NCBI RefSeq assembly: GCF_014644415.1
Contig: NZ_BMKQ01000001.1
Location: forward strand, 1,985,556 to 2,049,555
Direction of reading: 5' to 3'
Source of the DNA: Marmoricola endophyticus
GTDB lineage: Bacteria > Actinomycetota > Actinomycetes > Propionibacteriales > Nocardioidaceae
Length of the DNA stretch: 64,000 nt
Shown here: positions 7,545 to 15,131 of the stretch, in pieces
Layout: each line of letters starts with the position of its first letter
How positions within the stretch are numbered: the first letter of the stretch is position 1
The notes under the pieces: generated by a model
Seen by the model: only the letters and a program-made list of their open reading frames with translations
Told to the model about the DNA's origin: nothing
Databases searched by the model: none
Program-made: the position numbers and the translations under genes

Positions 7545-8525
7545 ATGCGCCCGTCTCGTGTACTCGCCGGCGCCGTCGCGGCACTGTGCGTCGCTCTCGG
7601 CCTCACCACCGCACCCGCGCAGGCGGCGAGCGGTCCCGCGTACTCCGTCCCGGCCGGTGACCTCGCGGCCTCGCTGCACTGCGTCGGCGACCCGACGAAG
7701 GGGCCGGCCCCCGTGCTGCTGGTCCCGGGGACGACGCAGAGCCCCGAGGCGAACTTCGACTGGAACTACGAGCCCGCGTTCACCGCGCAGGGCCGGGCGT
7801 GGTGCGCCGTACGTCTGCCGGCGTTCGGCATGGGCGACATCGCCGTCGCCGCCGAGTACGTCACCAACGGCATCCGCACCCTGCACGCGAAGGCGGGCCG
7901 GAAGGTCTCCGTCGTGGGCTTCAGCCAGGGCGGGATGGTGCCGCGCTGGTCGCTGAAGTACTTCCCCGACACCCGCGCGATGGTCGACGACATGGTCGGG
8001 ATCGACCCCTCCAACCACGGCACGCTCGACGCGTACGCCGTCTGCGCCGTCGGTGGCTGCGCCCCCGCCTTCTGGCAGCAGCAGACCGGGTCGCGCTTCC
8101 TGAAGGCGCTCAACGCCGAGCAGGAGACCTACGCCGGCATCTCGTACACGCAGATGTACACCGCGACCGACGAGATCGTCGTCCCCAACCTCGGCCCCGC
8201 GCCGAGCAGTGCGCTCACCACCGGAGCGGGGGCCAGGTCGAACACCCTCGTGCAGTCGATCTGCCCGGTCCACGTCGCCGACCACCTCACGATGGGCACC
8301 AGTGACGCCGTCGGCTACGCGCTGGTCCAGGACGCGCTCGGTCACGCCGGGCCCGCCCAGGCCTCGCGGGTGCCGCGCAGCGTGTGCGCGCAGCCGTTCC
8401 TCCCGGGGGTCACCGCGGTGTCGTTCGCGAGGAACTTCCCGCGGGTCGCCGGGCTGGCCGTCGACCAGGTGCTCACCGCGAAGCACGTGCCCGCCGAGCC
8501 GGAGCTGCCGGCGTACGCCCGCTGA
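7545..8525 (+). CDS. Secreted triacylglycerol lipase, CalB-like alpha/beta hydrolase
   Basis: 326 residues. ATG 7545 is preceded by GGAAAG, better than the upstream GTG at 7530. Residues 1-28 form a signal peptide (RVLAGAVAALCVALGLTTAPAQA, cleavage after AQA). The nucleophile elbow VGFSQGG gives Ser127. Candidate acid Asp209 (TATDEIVVPN) and His247 (CPVHVADHL) stand 82 and 38 residues further on, very close to the Ser105-Asp187-His224 spacing of Candida antarctica lipase B. Paired cysteines agree with an extracellular fold. It likely hydrolyses lipids or esters outside the cell. It is convergent with the next gene, 27 bases away. Confidence 0.88.
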   Translation: MRPSRVLAGAVAALCVALGLTTAPAQAASGPAYSVPAGDLAASLHCVGDPTKGPAPVLLVPGTTQSPEANFDWNYEPAFTAQGRAWCAVRLPAFGMGDIAVAAEYVTNGIRTLHAKAGRKVSVVGFSQGGMVPRWSLKYFPDTRAMVDDMVGIDPSNHGTLDAYAVCAVGGCAPAFWQQQTGSRFLKALNAEQETYAGISYTQMYTATDEIVVPNLGPAPSSALTTGAGARSNTLVQSICPVHVADHLTMGTSDAVGYALVQDALGHAGPAQASRVPRSVCAQPFLPGVTAVSFARNFPRVAGLAVDQVLTAKHVPAEPELPAYAR

Positions 8526-8552
8526 GTCGCGCGAGGCGTACGCCGGTCCGGC

Positions 8553-9086
8553 TCACGACTCGCTGGGCTGACGCTGCGTCGGCGGCGTCGGCGCGGGCTT
8601 GCCGTCCTTGCCCGCAGCCGGCGGCGTCGGCGGCGTCGGGGCGGCCTTCGCGTCCTTCCCGGGTGCTGGCGGCTTCGGCGCGTCCTTCCCCGGCGCGGGC
8701 GGCTTCGGAGCCGCCTTGTCGTCCTTGCCCGCTGCGGGCGGCGCCGGCGGCGCCGGCGGCGCCGGCGCGTCCTTGCCGTCCGGGCCGCAGGCCGGCCCGC
8801 CGTTCGCGTTGGACGAGGCGGACTCGTCGTCGTCGCTCGAGGCGACCGGAGCGGGCGTCTCGCCGGACCCTCCCGTACGCGCCTGGCTGCTGACCGCGGC
8901 GGAGTCGCCGCTGCCGCTGGCGAGCGCGGGGACCGCCACGGCGGCCGCTCCGCCGGCCAGCACCCCGGCGGCCAGGCCGCCGATCAGCAGCCGCCGGCCA
9001 CGTCCGGGCCGCGGGGTGGTGGCGAGCTCGGTCGTGTGCCCGTCGCTCTGCTCGACCGGTCGGATCGGTCGGGTGTCGTCGTCCAT
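8553..9086 (-). CDS. Membrane-anchored or secreted Pro/Ala/Lys repeat protein (GKD-x-APxPPAP)
   Basis: 177 residues from ATG 9086. A charged cytosolic start (MDDDTRPIRPVEQSDGH) leads into RRLLIGGLAAGVLAGGAAAVAVPALA, either an uncleaved signal anchor or a signal peptide. The exported part is Ser/Gly-rich, then from about residue 95 consists of units of roughly 9-20 residues on the pattern GKD-A/D-x-A-P-x-PPAP, ending PTQRQPSES. Lys/Pro-rich tails like this often span or bind the cell wall. It is divergent from an OmpR-type two-component system with a large palindrome between them, so it is the obvious candidate target. The function is unknown. Confidence 0.7.
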   Translation of the reverse strand: MDDDTRPIRPVEQSDGHTTELATTPRPGRGRRLLIGGLAAGVLAGGAAAVAVPALASGSGDSAAVSSQARTGGSGETPAPVASSDDDESASSNANGGPACGPDGKDAPAPPAPPAPPAAGKDDKAAPKPPAPGKDAPKPPAPGKDAKAAPTPPTPPAAGKDGKPAPTPPTQRQPSES

Positions 9087-9141
9087 GCTGTGCTCCTCGT
9101 GTGAGTGGGGTGTCCTACGCCCCAGAACCTGACCCGCGTAC

Positions 9142-9196
9142 CTGAAGGCGACCTCAAGAAGCCGCTGTCCACCCCGCTTCTTGAGGGTTCCTTCAG
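9142..9196. promoter_or_regulatory. 55-base nested palindrome, probable response-regulator operator
   Basis: Outer arms CTGAAGG (9142-9148) and CCTTCAG (9190-9196) enclose inner arms CCTCAAGAAGC (9152-9162) and GCTTCTTGAGG (9176-9186), all perfect, around a 13-base centre. Within each arm the half-sites CTGAAG and CTCAAG are about one helical turn apart (11 bases), the direct-repeat layout favoured by OmpR/PhoB regulators. It lies between the repeat-protein start (9086) and the response-regulator start (9220). Confidence 0.7.
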
Positions 9197-9219
9197 CCTC
9201 GCGACGGCAGACTGGGCAG

Positions 9220-9903
9220 GTGCCCACCCCTCCCCGCGTCCTCGTCGTCGAGGACGACGACGTGATCCGCGAGGCCCTGGTGGCGACCCTGACCGGCAGC
9301 GGCCTCTCCGCGAGGGGCCTCGTCGACGGCAGCGACCTCGAGCAGGCCCTCCAGGACGAGCGGCCCGCCCTCGTCGTGCTCGACTGGATGCTGCCGGGCC
9401 GCGACGGGCCCGCGCTCGTCGAGGTGGTCCGCTCGCGCAGCGACGCCGGCATCGTGATGCTCACCGCCCGCGAGGGCATCGAGGACCGGCTGCACGGCTT
9501 CGACCTCGGCGTCGACGACTACGTGGCCAAGCCGTTCGTGATGGAGGAGCTCCTGGCGCGCGTCCGCGCGGTCCTGCGGCGTCTCGGCGCGGTGCCCAGC
9601 GTGCTGCGGATCGGCGACCTCACCCTCGACGAGGGCGCCGCGCGGGTCGAGCGCGACGGCCACCCGATCACCCTCACCGCGACCGAGTTCCGGCTGCTGC
9701 TGTTCCTCGCGTCCCACCGCGACCGGGTGCTCTCGACGGCGCAGATCCTCAGCCAGGTCTGGGGGTACGACGCGTACGCCGACAACCTCGTCCAGGTCCA
9801 CATCAGTGCTCTGCGCCGCAAGACCGAGGCGTACGGCGAGCGACTCATCCACACCGAGCGCGGCCTCGGGTACGTCCTGCGCGCACCCCGGGTGACGCCG
9901 TGA
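9220..9903 (+). CDS. OmpR/PhoB-family response regulator
   Basis: 227 residues from GTG 9220. The receiver domain covers about 1-118, with acidic pocket E11-D12-D13, phosphoacceptor Asp55 in VVLDWMLPG, the switch Thr in MLTARE and Lys104 in DDYVAKPF. A winged-helix DNA-binding domain follows (about 130-227) with TATEFRLLLFLASH, the recognition segment VQVHISALRRK and the wing ERGLGYVLR. The histidine-kinase gene starts at GTG 9900 inside its stop region (GTGA overlap), so the pair is coupled. No clear ribosome site precedes the start and transcription may begin very close to it. It likely binds the palindrome just upstream. Confidence 0.93.
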   Translation: MPTPPRVLVVEDDDVIREALVATLTGSGLSARGLVDGSDLEQALQDERPALVVLDWMLPGRDGPALVEVVRSRSDAGIVMLTAREGIEDRLHGFDLGVDDYVAKPFVMEELLARVRAVLRRLGAVPSVLRIGDLTLDEGAARVERDGHPITLTATEFRLLLFLASHRDRVLSTAQILSQVWGYDAYADNLVQVHISALRRKTEAYGERLIHTERGLGYVLRAPRVTP

Positions 9904-11288
9904 GCGCGCCGCTCCCCTCGCCGTCGCTGCGGCGGCGGGTCACCGTGATGGCGGTGCTGCTGATCGGAGTCCTGCTGCTGGTGCTCGCGGTCGTCACCGA
10001 CGTCGTGCTCGGCGACCGGCTGGAGGGTCAGCTGCGCCAGCGGCTCGCCGACCGGGCCACGGTCGCCTCGGCGCTCGTGGACCAGGTCGACGCCCGCGAC
10101 CTGGCCCGCCGGCTGGAGGGCGACGGGGTCTCGGTGGTCGTCCGCACCTCGGGCGGGCAGACGTACGCCGAGGGCCCGCTCGCCGGCGGGACGACCCGGG
10201 TCGAGCCGCCGACCGACCGCCCTGCCCCGGTTCCCCCGACACCGCTCACCGGGCCCGCCGCCGGCAAGGACGTCGTGCAGACCGGGGACCGGCTGAGCCT
10301 CGTCACCCGGCTGGCCGGCGGCGACACCGTGACGCTGCTGGCCGACGCCGCGGACGTACGACGCACCCAGGACCAGGTGCGCCTCGCCCTGGCGATCGCG
10401 GCCGCCGTGGTGCTGGTCGCCACCGCGGTCGGTGTCCCCCTGGTGGTCCGCCGCGCGCTCCGCCCGCTGGAGCAGATGACCGCGGTCGCCCGGTCGATCA
10501 CCGCCGGGGACCGCGAGCGACGGCTGCTCCCCCGCTCCCCCGACACCGACCTCGGACGCGCGGCGAGCGCCTTCGACGACGCCTTCGACGCCGTGGTCGG
10601 GGCGGAGACACGGGCGGTGGCGTCGGAGGAGCGGCTGCGCGGGTTCGTCTCCGACGCTGCCCACGAGCTCCGCACCCCGCTGGCCGGCATCCAGGTCTCG
10701 GCCGAGCGGGTGCTGCGCGACGAGCCACCGCGGGCGGAGCGGGAGGAGGCGATGCTCGGCCTGGTGCGCGAGACCCGGCGGGCGGGCCGGCTGGTCGAGG
10801 ACCTGCTGACCATGGCGCGGATCGACCAGGGCCTGCCGGTCGACGGCGAGCCGCTGGACCTGCACGAGGTCGCGCGCGACGCCGTGGCCCGCGACGCCGT
10901 CCGCCACCCGGAGGCGGAGGCGACGTTGGGCGACAGCCCGTCGCTGCCGGTCCGGGGTGACGCGGACCGGCTCGCCCAGGTGCTGGGCAACCTGCTGGAC
11001 AACGCCCACCACGCCGGCACCTCGGTCCTCGTCGAGCCGTGGGCGGACGGTGAGCGGGTCGGGGTCGACGTGGTCGACGACGGCCCCGGCGTCCCCCTGG
11101 CCGACGCACACCGGATCTTCGACCGGCTGGTCCGGCTGGACGCCTCCCGGGCGCGGCACGCCGGTGGCGCCGGGCTCGGCCTGCCGATCGCCCGCGGGCT
11201 GGCCCGCGCCCACGGCGGCGACCTGGAGCTGGTCGACCCGGGCGCCGCCGGTGCACGCTTCCGGCTCTCGCTGCCGCGCAGCGACTGA
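9900..11288 (+). CDS. Sensor histidine kinase partner of the OmpR-type regulator
   Basis: 462 residues. Transmembrane helix one is at about 15-36 and helix two at about 162-184, enclosing an extracytoplasmic sensor of about 120 residues rich in Pro and Thr. A HAMP linker follows (RRALRPLEQMTAVARSI). The dimerisation and phosphoacceptor box SDAAHELRTPL places His255. The ATPase domain shows the N box NLLDNAHHAG, G1 DDGPGVP and G2 GAGLGLPIA. It should autophosphorylate and pass phosphate to the regulator encoded just before it. The stimulus is unknown. Given the divergent surface protein, an envelope or metal stress is a reasonable guess only. Confidence 0.93.
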   Translation: MSAPLPSPSLRRRVTVMAVLLIGVLLLVLAVVTDVVLGDRLEGQLRQRLADRATVASALVDQVDARDLARRLEGDGVSVVVRTSGGQTYAEGPLAGGTTRVEPPTDRPAPVPPTPLTGPAAGKDVVQTGDRLSLVTRLAGGDTVTLLADAADVRRTQDQVRLALAIAAAVVLVATAVGVPLVVRRALRPLEQMTAVARSITAGDRERRLLPRSPDTDLGRAASAFDDAFDAVVGAETRAVASEERLRGFVSDAAHELRTPLAGIQVSAERVLRDEPPRAEREEAMLGLVRETRRAGRLVEDLLTMARIDQGLPVDGEPLDLHEVARDAVARDAVRHPEAEATLGDSPSLPVRGDADRLAQVLGNLLDNAHHAGTSVLVEPWADGERVGVDVVDDGPGVPLADAHRIFDRLVRLDASRARHAGGAGLGLPIARGLARAHGGDLELVDPGAAGARFRLSLPRSD

Positions 11289-11303
11289 CGTACCGTCTCC
11301 CGT

Positions 11304-11783
11304 GTGGACCTCCTCCTCGTCGTCGGCGTCGGCCCCGTCTCGGCCGCGCTGCAGCCGATGGCCGAGGTCCTGGGCTGGGAGTGCCGGGTCGTCGACGACC
11401 TCGAGCCGGCTCTCGCCGAGCTCCCCGCCGCGTCCGCCGTCGTCGTCACCAGCCACCACGAGGGTGTCGACGCGCCGGTGCTGGCCGCCGCACTGGGGAC
11501 CGGCTCGGTGACGTACGTCGGCGCGATGGGGTCGCGCCGTACCCAGCAGCGCCGTCGCGACTGGCTCGCCGCCAACGACGTCCCCGAGGCCCTGCAGCAG
11601 CGCATCCACGGCCCGGCCGGGCTGGACATCGGCGCGGACGGCCCGGCCGAGATCGCGCTGTCGATCCTCGCCGAGCTGGTCGCGGTCGCACGTGGTCGCG
11701 ATTCCGCCGGCTCGCTGAAGGACTCCGCCGGCCCGATCCATCCCGAGCTGGGCCCTGGCGAGGCCTTCTGCCCGGCGGGGTGA
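11304..11783 (+). CDS. XdhC-type Rossmann domain protein (C-terminal domain only)
   Basis: 159 residues beginning V-D-L-L-L-V-V-G-V-G-P-V. This matches the NAD-binding XdhC_C domain: glycine-rich start, VVDDLEPAL, VVVTSHHEGVDAPVL, then YVGAMGSRRTQQRRR and HGPAGLDIGADGPAEIALSILAEL, the best conserved part of the family. The N-terminal XdhC_CoxI domain is missing. XdhC proteins bind and sulfurate molybdenum cofactor for xanthine dehydrogenase-type enzymes, but no molybdoenzyme gene is in the window, so the target must be elsewhere or the role differs. It lies 15 bases after the kinase gene. Confidence 0.85.
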   Translation: MDLLLVVGVGPVSAALQPMAEVLGWECRVVDDLEPALAELPAASAVVVTSHHEGVDAPVLAAALGTGSVTYVGAMGSRRTQQRRRDWLAANDVPEALQQRIHGPAGLDIGADGPAEIALSILAELVAVARGRDSAGSLKDSAGPIHPELGPGEAFCPAG

Positions 11784-11790
11784 GCCCGCG

Positions 11791-12285
11791 ATGAGCGCCA
11801 CCGGCACCGACCGCATCTGGATCATCGGCACGACGGCGATCACCCTCACCGGCGTCGACTTCGCCGACCCTGCGCTGGCCGGCGAGCCGGACGTGCGCGA
11901 GCGGGGGGCGCGCCTGGAGGTGCGCCCGCGGACGAGCAGCCGCACCGGCTCGGTCTACGCCTCCGACCCCGTCGCGCTGGGTCCCGCCGTGGTCCGGGTG
12001 GACCTGCTCGAGTCGGCCCCGGGGGCCGCGGACCGGATGCACTGGCACCCGACGATGCACGACGGCGAGCCCGGGGACCGGACCTTCGACGTCACGATGC
12101 CGCAGGACCCGGCCGGCTGGCTCCGGGCCTTCCTCGCAGACCTGGGACGCTGGAGCGCCGACGCCGGGGCGGTGGCCGACCTCGCCGACGAGATCGCCGA
12201 CGCAGCCGGCCGGGTCCTCGAGACCGCGCGTCGTCCCTGGCCCGTGGCGGCCCACGACGAGCGCGGCCTGGCACCGCTGTCCTGA
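11791..12285 (+). CDS. Hypothetical protein, His/Asp-rich centre
   Basis: 164 residues from ATG 11791, 7 bases after the xdhC-like stop, so probably in the same transcript. An N-terminal half rich in short hydrophobic strands (IWIIGTTAITLTGVDF, ALGPAVVRVDLLES) is followed by RMHWHPTMHDGEPGDRTFDV, a cluster of three His and two Asp residues that could bind metal. The C-terminal 60 residues look helical (WLRAFLADLGRWSADAGAVADLADEIADAAGRVL). No signal peptide or membrane segment is present. I do not recognise the family. Confidence 0.65.
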   Translation: MSATGTDRIWIIGTTAITLTGVDFADPALAGEPDVRERGARLEVRPRTSSRTGSVYASDPVALGPAVVRVDLLESAPGAADRMHWHPTMHDGEPGDRTFDVTMPQDPAGWLRAFLADLGRWSADAGAVADLADEIADAAGRVLETARRPWPVAAHDERGLAPLS

Positions 12286-12348
12286 CCCGTCGACCCGCCG
12301 ACACCCGGAGTTCACCGACTCGTCGGCTCGGTGCGGGAACCTGGACGT

Positions 12349-13410
12349 ATGGCACGCCGCAGGATCTTCTGGCACATCGGTCCCGACGACGTCGGTGCCG
12401 CCTGGATCGGGACCGCGCTCGACGCCTCGCGCGCCGCACTGGCCGAGGCCGGCGTCCACGTCGCCGGCACCGCCCCGGAGCGTGAGCGCGTCACCGCCGA
12501 GCTGCGCGGGACCGCGCACGACCTCGGCCTGCGCTGCCGTGACGTCGAGGGCGCCAGCGCCCGCCTCGTGCACGAGCTGTGGAAGCACCGCGGCACCACG
12601 ATCGTGAGCCTCCCCGGTCTCGCCGGCGCCACGCCCGAGCAGGTCGCGATGGCGATGGACGGCACGCGAGGCGCCGAGCACCACGTGGTGCTGGTCGAGC
12701 GTGACCTCACCAGCCAGCTGTATGCCGGCGCCCAGGCCTCGCTCGAGCGTGGCACCAGCACCCGCGCCGACCAGTACGTCGCCCGTGCGCTGGAGGAGGC
12801 GGACGGCGTCGGCGACCTCCCGGGGATCCTCGGCCGCTGGACACGCCTGGTGTTCCCGGAGAACGTCCACGTGGTCGCCGAGGCCTCGCCGGACCTGATC
12901 TGGAAGCGGCTGGTCGGGCTGCTCGGTGCCGACCTGCCGCTGCCCGAGGGCGCCGTGCGCAGCGACCTGGGCCCGAGCCAGCTGACCGTGCTGCGGGAGG
13001 TCGTGATCGGGCTCGAGGGCCGGCTGAGCGAGGCGGAGCGTCGGACGACGCTGCGCGACTGGCTCAGCCGCGCGGTGCTCGCCCGCCAGCCCGGCGGCGG
13101 GTTCGACAGGCTGCCGGGGGCTCTCGACGACTCCCTGCGAGCGCGGGCCGCCGAGTGGACCGACTTCTGTCACCGAGAGGGGTACGACGTGCAAGGCACC
13201 CTGCGCACCGACCGCGAGGACGGCGGCCGCCGCCCGATCAGCAGCCAGGAGTCCGCCTCCGCGGCGCTGGCCGAGGCACTGGTCGAGGTGGCTCGTCTGC
13301 GCGAGCAGAACGCCGATCTCGAGGCGCGCAACGAGCACCTCGACAAGAAGCGCCGCAAGCACAAGACGCGGGCGAAGAAGCTGGCCGAGAGGCTCGACGA
13401 CCACCGCTAG
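12349..13410 (+). CDS. Sulfotransferase-like protein with degenerate P-loop and basic coiled-coil tail
   Basis: 353 residues from ATG 12349. The start, RRRIFWHIGPDDVGAAW followed by LDASRAALAEAGVHVAG, has the layout of sulfotransferase-fold proteins (IFLHVG-PKSGTT...L..NR..L...GV). Here the 5'-phosphosulfate-binding PKSGTT is PDDVGAA, so the Lys and the hydroxyl residues that hold PAPS are gone. The middle (residues about 70-260) is consistent with this fold in length. Residues about 300-353 form a coiled coil ending in DKKRRKHKTRAKKLAERL, strongly basic. It is probably not an active sulfotransferase and may be a binding protein. The family call is tentative. Confidence 0.55.
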   Translation: MARRRIFWHIGPDDVGAAWIGTALDASRAALAEAGVHVAGTAPERERVTAELRGTAHDLGLRCRDVEGASARLVHELWKHRGTTIVSLPGLAGATPEQVAMAMDGTRGAEHHVVLVERDLTSQLYAGAQASLERGTSTRADQYVARALEEADGVGDLPGILGRWTRLVFPENVHVVAEASPDLIWKRLVGLLGADLPLPEGAVRSDLGPSQLTVLREVVIGLEGRLSEAERRTTLRDWLSRAVLARQPGGGFDRLPGALDDSLRARAAEWTDFCHREGYDVQGTLRTDREDGGRRPISSQESASAALAEALVEVARLREQNADLEARNEHLDKKRRKHKTRAKKLAERLDDHR

Positions 13411-13426
13411 GGCGGCCCGCCGCAGG

Positions 13427-13885
13427 TCAGTGCGGCTGCCAGGCGTCCTCGTCCAGCGTGCGCGCCCGGACCGTCTCCGGCAGCGACGACTGCGCCAGGT
13501 CGCCGATCGAGACGCTCTCGAAGACGTCGCGCAGGCTGCTGCGGGCCGCGATCCACACCAGCTGCAGGATCTCCGCGGACCCCGAGTAGTCCACCGACTC
13601 CGGGCGGAGGCCGTAGACGCTGACCAGCGGGCCGTCCACCGCGCGGATGACGTCGGCCACGGACACCTCGGAGGCGGGACGTGCCATCCGCCAGCCCCCC
13701 GACTGCCCGCGCTGGCTGACCACGATGCTCGCCCGGCGCAGGTCGGCGAGGATCGCCTGGAGGAAGCCGTGCGGGATGTCCTGGGTACGCCCGAGCTCCT
13801 CGGCGCTGACCGGCTTCGCCCCGTCCCGCCCGGCGATCTCGATGAGCGCACGCAGTGCGTAGTCGGCCTTGGCAGAGACGCGCAT
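13427..13885 (-). CDS. Rrf2-family transcriptional regulator without Fe-S cysteines
   Basis: 152 residues from ATG 13885, MRVSAKADYALRALIEIA, the family's standard opening. A winged helix covers about 1-80 (SAEELGRTQDIPHGFLQAILADLRRASIV, then SQRGQSGGWRMARPASEVSVADVIRAVDGPL). IscR and NsrR coordinate their cluster with three Cys around residues 90-105; this protein has none there (RPESVDYSGSAEILQLVWIAA), so it belongs to the cluster-free group resembling CymR or RsrR-like sensors. It follows the yibE/F gene by 26 bases and may be the end of the copper-block transcript or have its own promoter. The target is unknown. Confidence 0.88.
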   Translation of the reverse strand: MRVSAKADYALRALIEIAGRDGAKPVSAEELGRTQDIPHGFLQAILADLRRASIVVSQRGQSGGWRMARPASEVSVADVIRAVDGPLVSVYGLRPESVDYSGSAEILQLVWIAARSSLRDVFESVSIGDLAQSSLPETVRARTLDEDAWQPH

Positions 13886-13911
13886 GCACCGAGTCTGTCA
13901 GATCCAGCGGC

Positions 13912-15120
13912 TCACACGTGTTTGCCTCGTACGGCCGGCACCTCGTCGACAGGCTCGCCGACGGTGAGCACGGCGATCGCGGTGGTGATCGGGACCGCGA
14001 GCACCAGGCCGATCGCGGAGGCCAGCGTCCGGGCGACCTCCTCGGCGAACTGCTCCAGCGAGAGCAGGTCGTCGGCCGGCTGACGGTAGATGTAGACCAG
14101 CAGCAGCACCGCGAGCGTCGCGCCCGCGTACGCGAAGACGATGGTGTAGATCGTCGAGGCGATGTGGTCCCGGCCGATCCGCATGCCGCGGGAGAACAGC
14201 TCCCGTCTGGTCAGGTGCGGCGCCACGCCGCGCAGCTCCCAGACCGCGGAGGCCTGGGTGATGGTGACGTCGTTGAGCACGCCGAGCCCGGCGACGATGA
14301 CCGCGCAGAGCAGCAGGCCGCGGAAGTCCAGGTCGGGGACGAAGGTGGTCAGGAAGGCCGCGCCCTCGTCGGCCACTCCGCTGAGCCGGGCCTCGCGGAT
14401 CATCACCAGCCCGATGCCGCCGGTCAACGCCACCCCGACCAGGGTCCCGGCCAGCGCGGCGCTGGTCCGCAGCGACGGCCCGTGGGCGAGGTAGAGCACC
14501 ACGAACATGATCGCGGTCGACCCCACCAGGGCCACCAGCAGACCCGAGGAGCCCTCCAGCAGCGCCGGGATCATGAACCTCACGAGCACGAACGCCCCGA
14601 AGGCGAGGCCGACGATCGCCAGCAGCCCCCGGAGCCGCGCGACCAGCGCCACGACGATCACGAAGATCGCGGCCAGCACCCCGAGCGGCACGTTGCGGTT
14701 GACGCTCTGGAACGAGTACGACGGCGGTGTCCCCGGCGTCTGCAGCACCTGCACCTCGTCACCTTTGGCCAGCCCCGACTCGGCCACCTGGGGCGGGACC
14801 TGCACGGTCGCCGGCGTCCCCTTCTCACTGCCCTCGAGCAGCCGGACGCGGAGCTCGGCACACTCGGGCGCCCCGTCCTGCGTCTGCTGCCCCGCGCAGC
14901 TGTCCTTCACCGACGTGACCTCGGCGTTGACCAGTCTCGCGCCATCGGCGATGTACTTCGCGTCGATGTCCGGGCGTCCCGGCCACATCACCACCATCGC
15001 GACCACGGCGGCCACGCCGACGACCGCGAGGAAGCCCAGCAGCAGTGCCGCGGGCCACGGGCGTGCCCGCACCGGCGCGACCTGCTCGTCGAGATGACCG
15101 TGCCCGTGACCAGCGCCCAC
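13912..15120 (-). CDS. YibE/F family membrane protein
   Basis: 402 residues from GTG 15120 (V-G-A-G-H-G-H-G-H). The His-rich cytosolic start precedes a first membrane helix (WPAALLLGFLAVVGVAAVVAMVVMW). An extracytoplasmic domain with paired cysteines (SCAGQQ, PECAEL) comes next, then seven or so helices holding the family core: ALVGSTAIMFVVLYLAHG, ALAGTLVGVALTGG and VIVAGLGVLNDVTITQASAVWEL. YibE/F proteins are of unknown function, and the multi-helix core has been likened to transporters. It starts 11 bases after copA, so it is likely part of the csoR-copZ-copA transcript, which, with the N-terminal HGHGH, hints at a metal link (inference). Confidence 0.88.
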   Translation of the reverse strand: MGAGHGHGHLDEQVAPVRARPWPAALLLGFLAVVGVAAVVAMVVMWPGRPDIDAKYIADGARLVNAEVTSVKDSCAGQQTQDGAPECAELRVRLLEGSEKGTPATVQVPPQVAESGLAKGDEVQVLQTPGTPPSYSFQSVNRNVPLGVLAAIFVIVVALVARLRGLLAIVGLAFGAFVLVRFMIPALLEGSSGLLVALVGSTAIMFVVLYLAHGPSLRTSAALAGTLVGVALTGGIGLVMIREARLSGVADEGAAFLTTFVPDLDFRGLLLCAVIVAGLGVLNDVTITQASAVWELRGVAPHLTRRELFSRGMRIGRDHIASTIYTIVFAYAGATLAVLLLVYIYRQPADDLLSLEQFAEEVARTLASAIGLVLAVPITTAIAVLTVGEPVDEVPAVRGKHV

Positions 15121-15131
15121 GAGGCCAGACG

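Noticed and set aside
8580-8770. Short tandem units resembling a CRISPR-like or satellite array
   Set aside because: They are in-frame GKD/PAP peptide repeats of a coding gene; unit lengths vary and there are no unique spacers.
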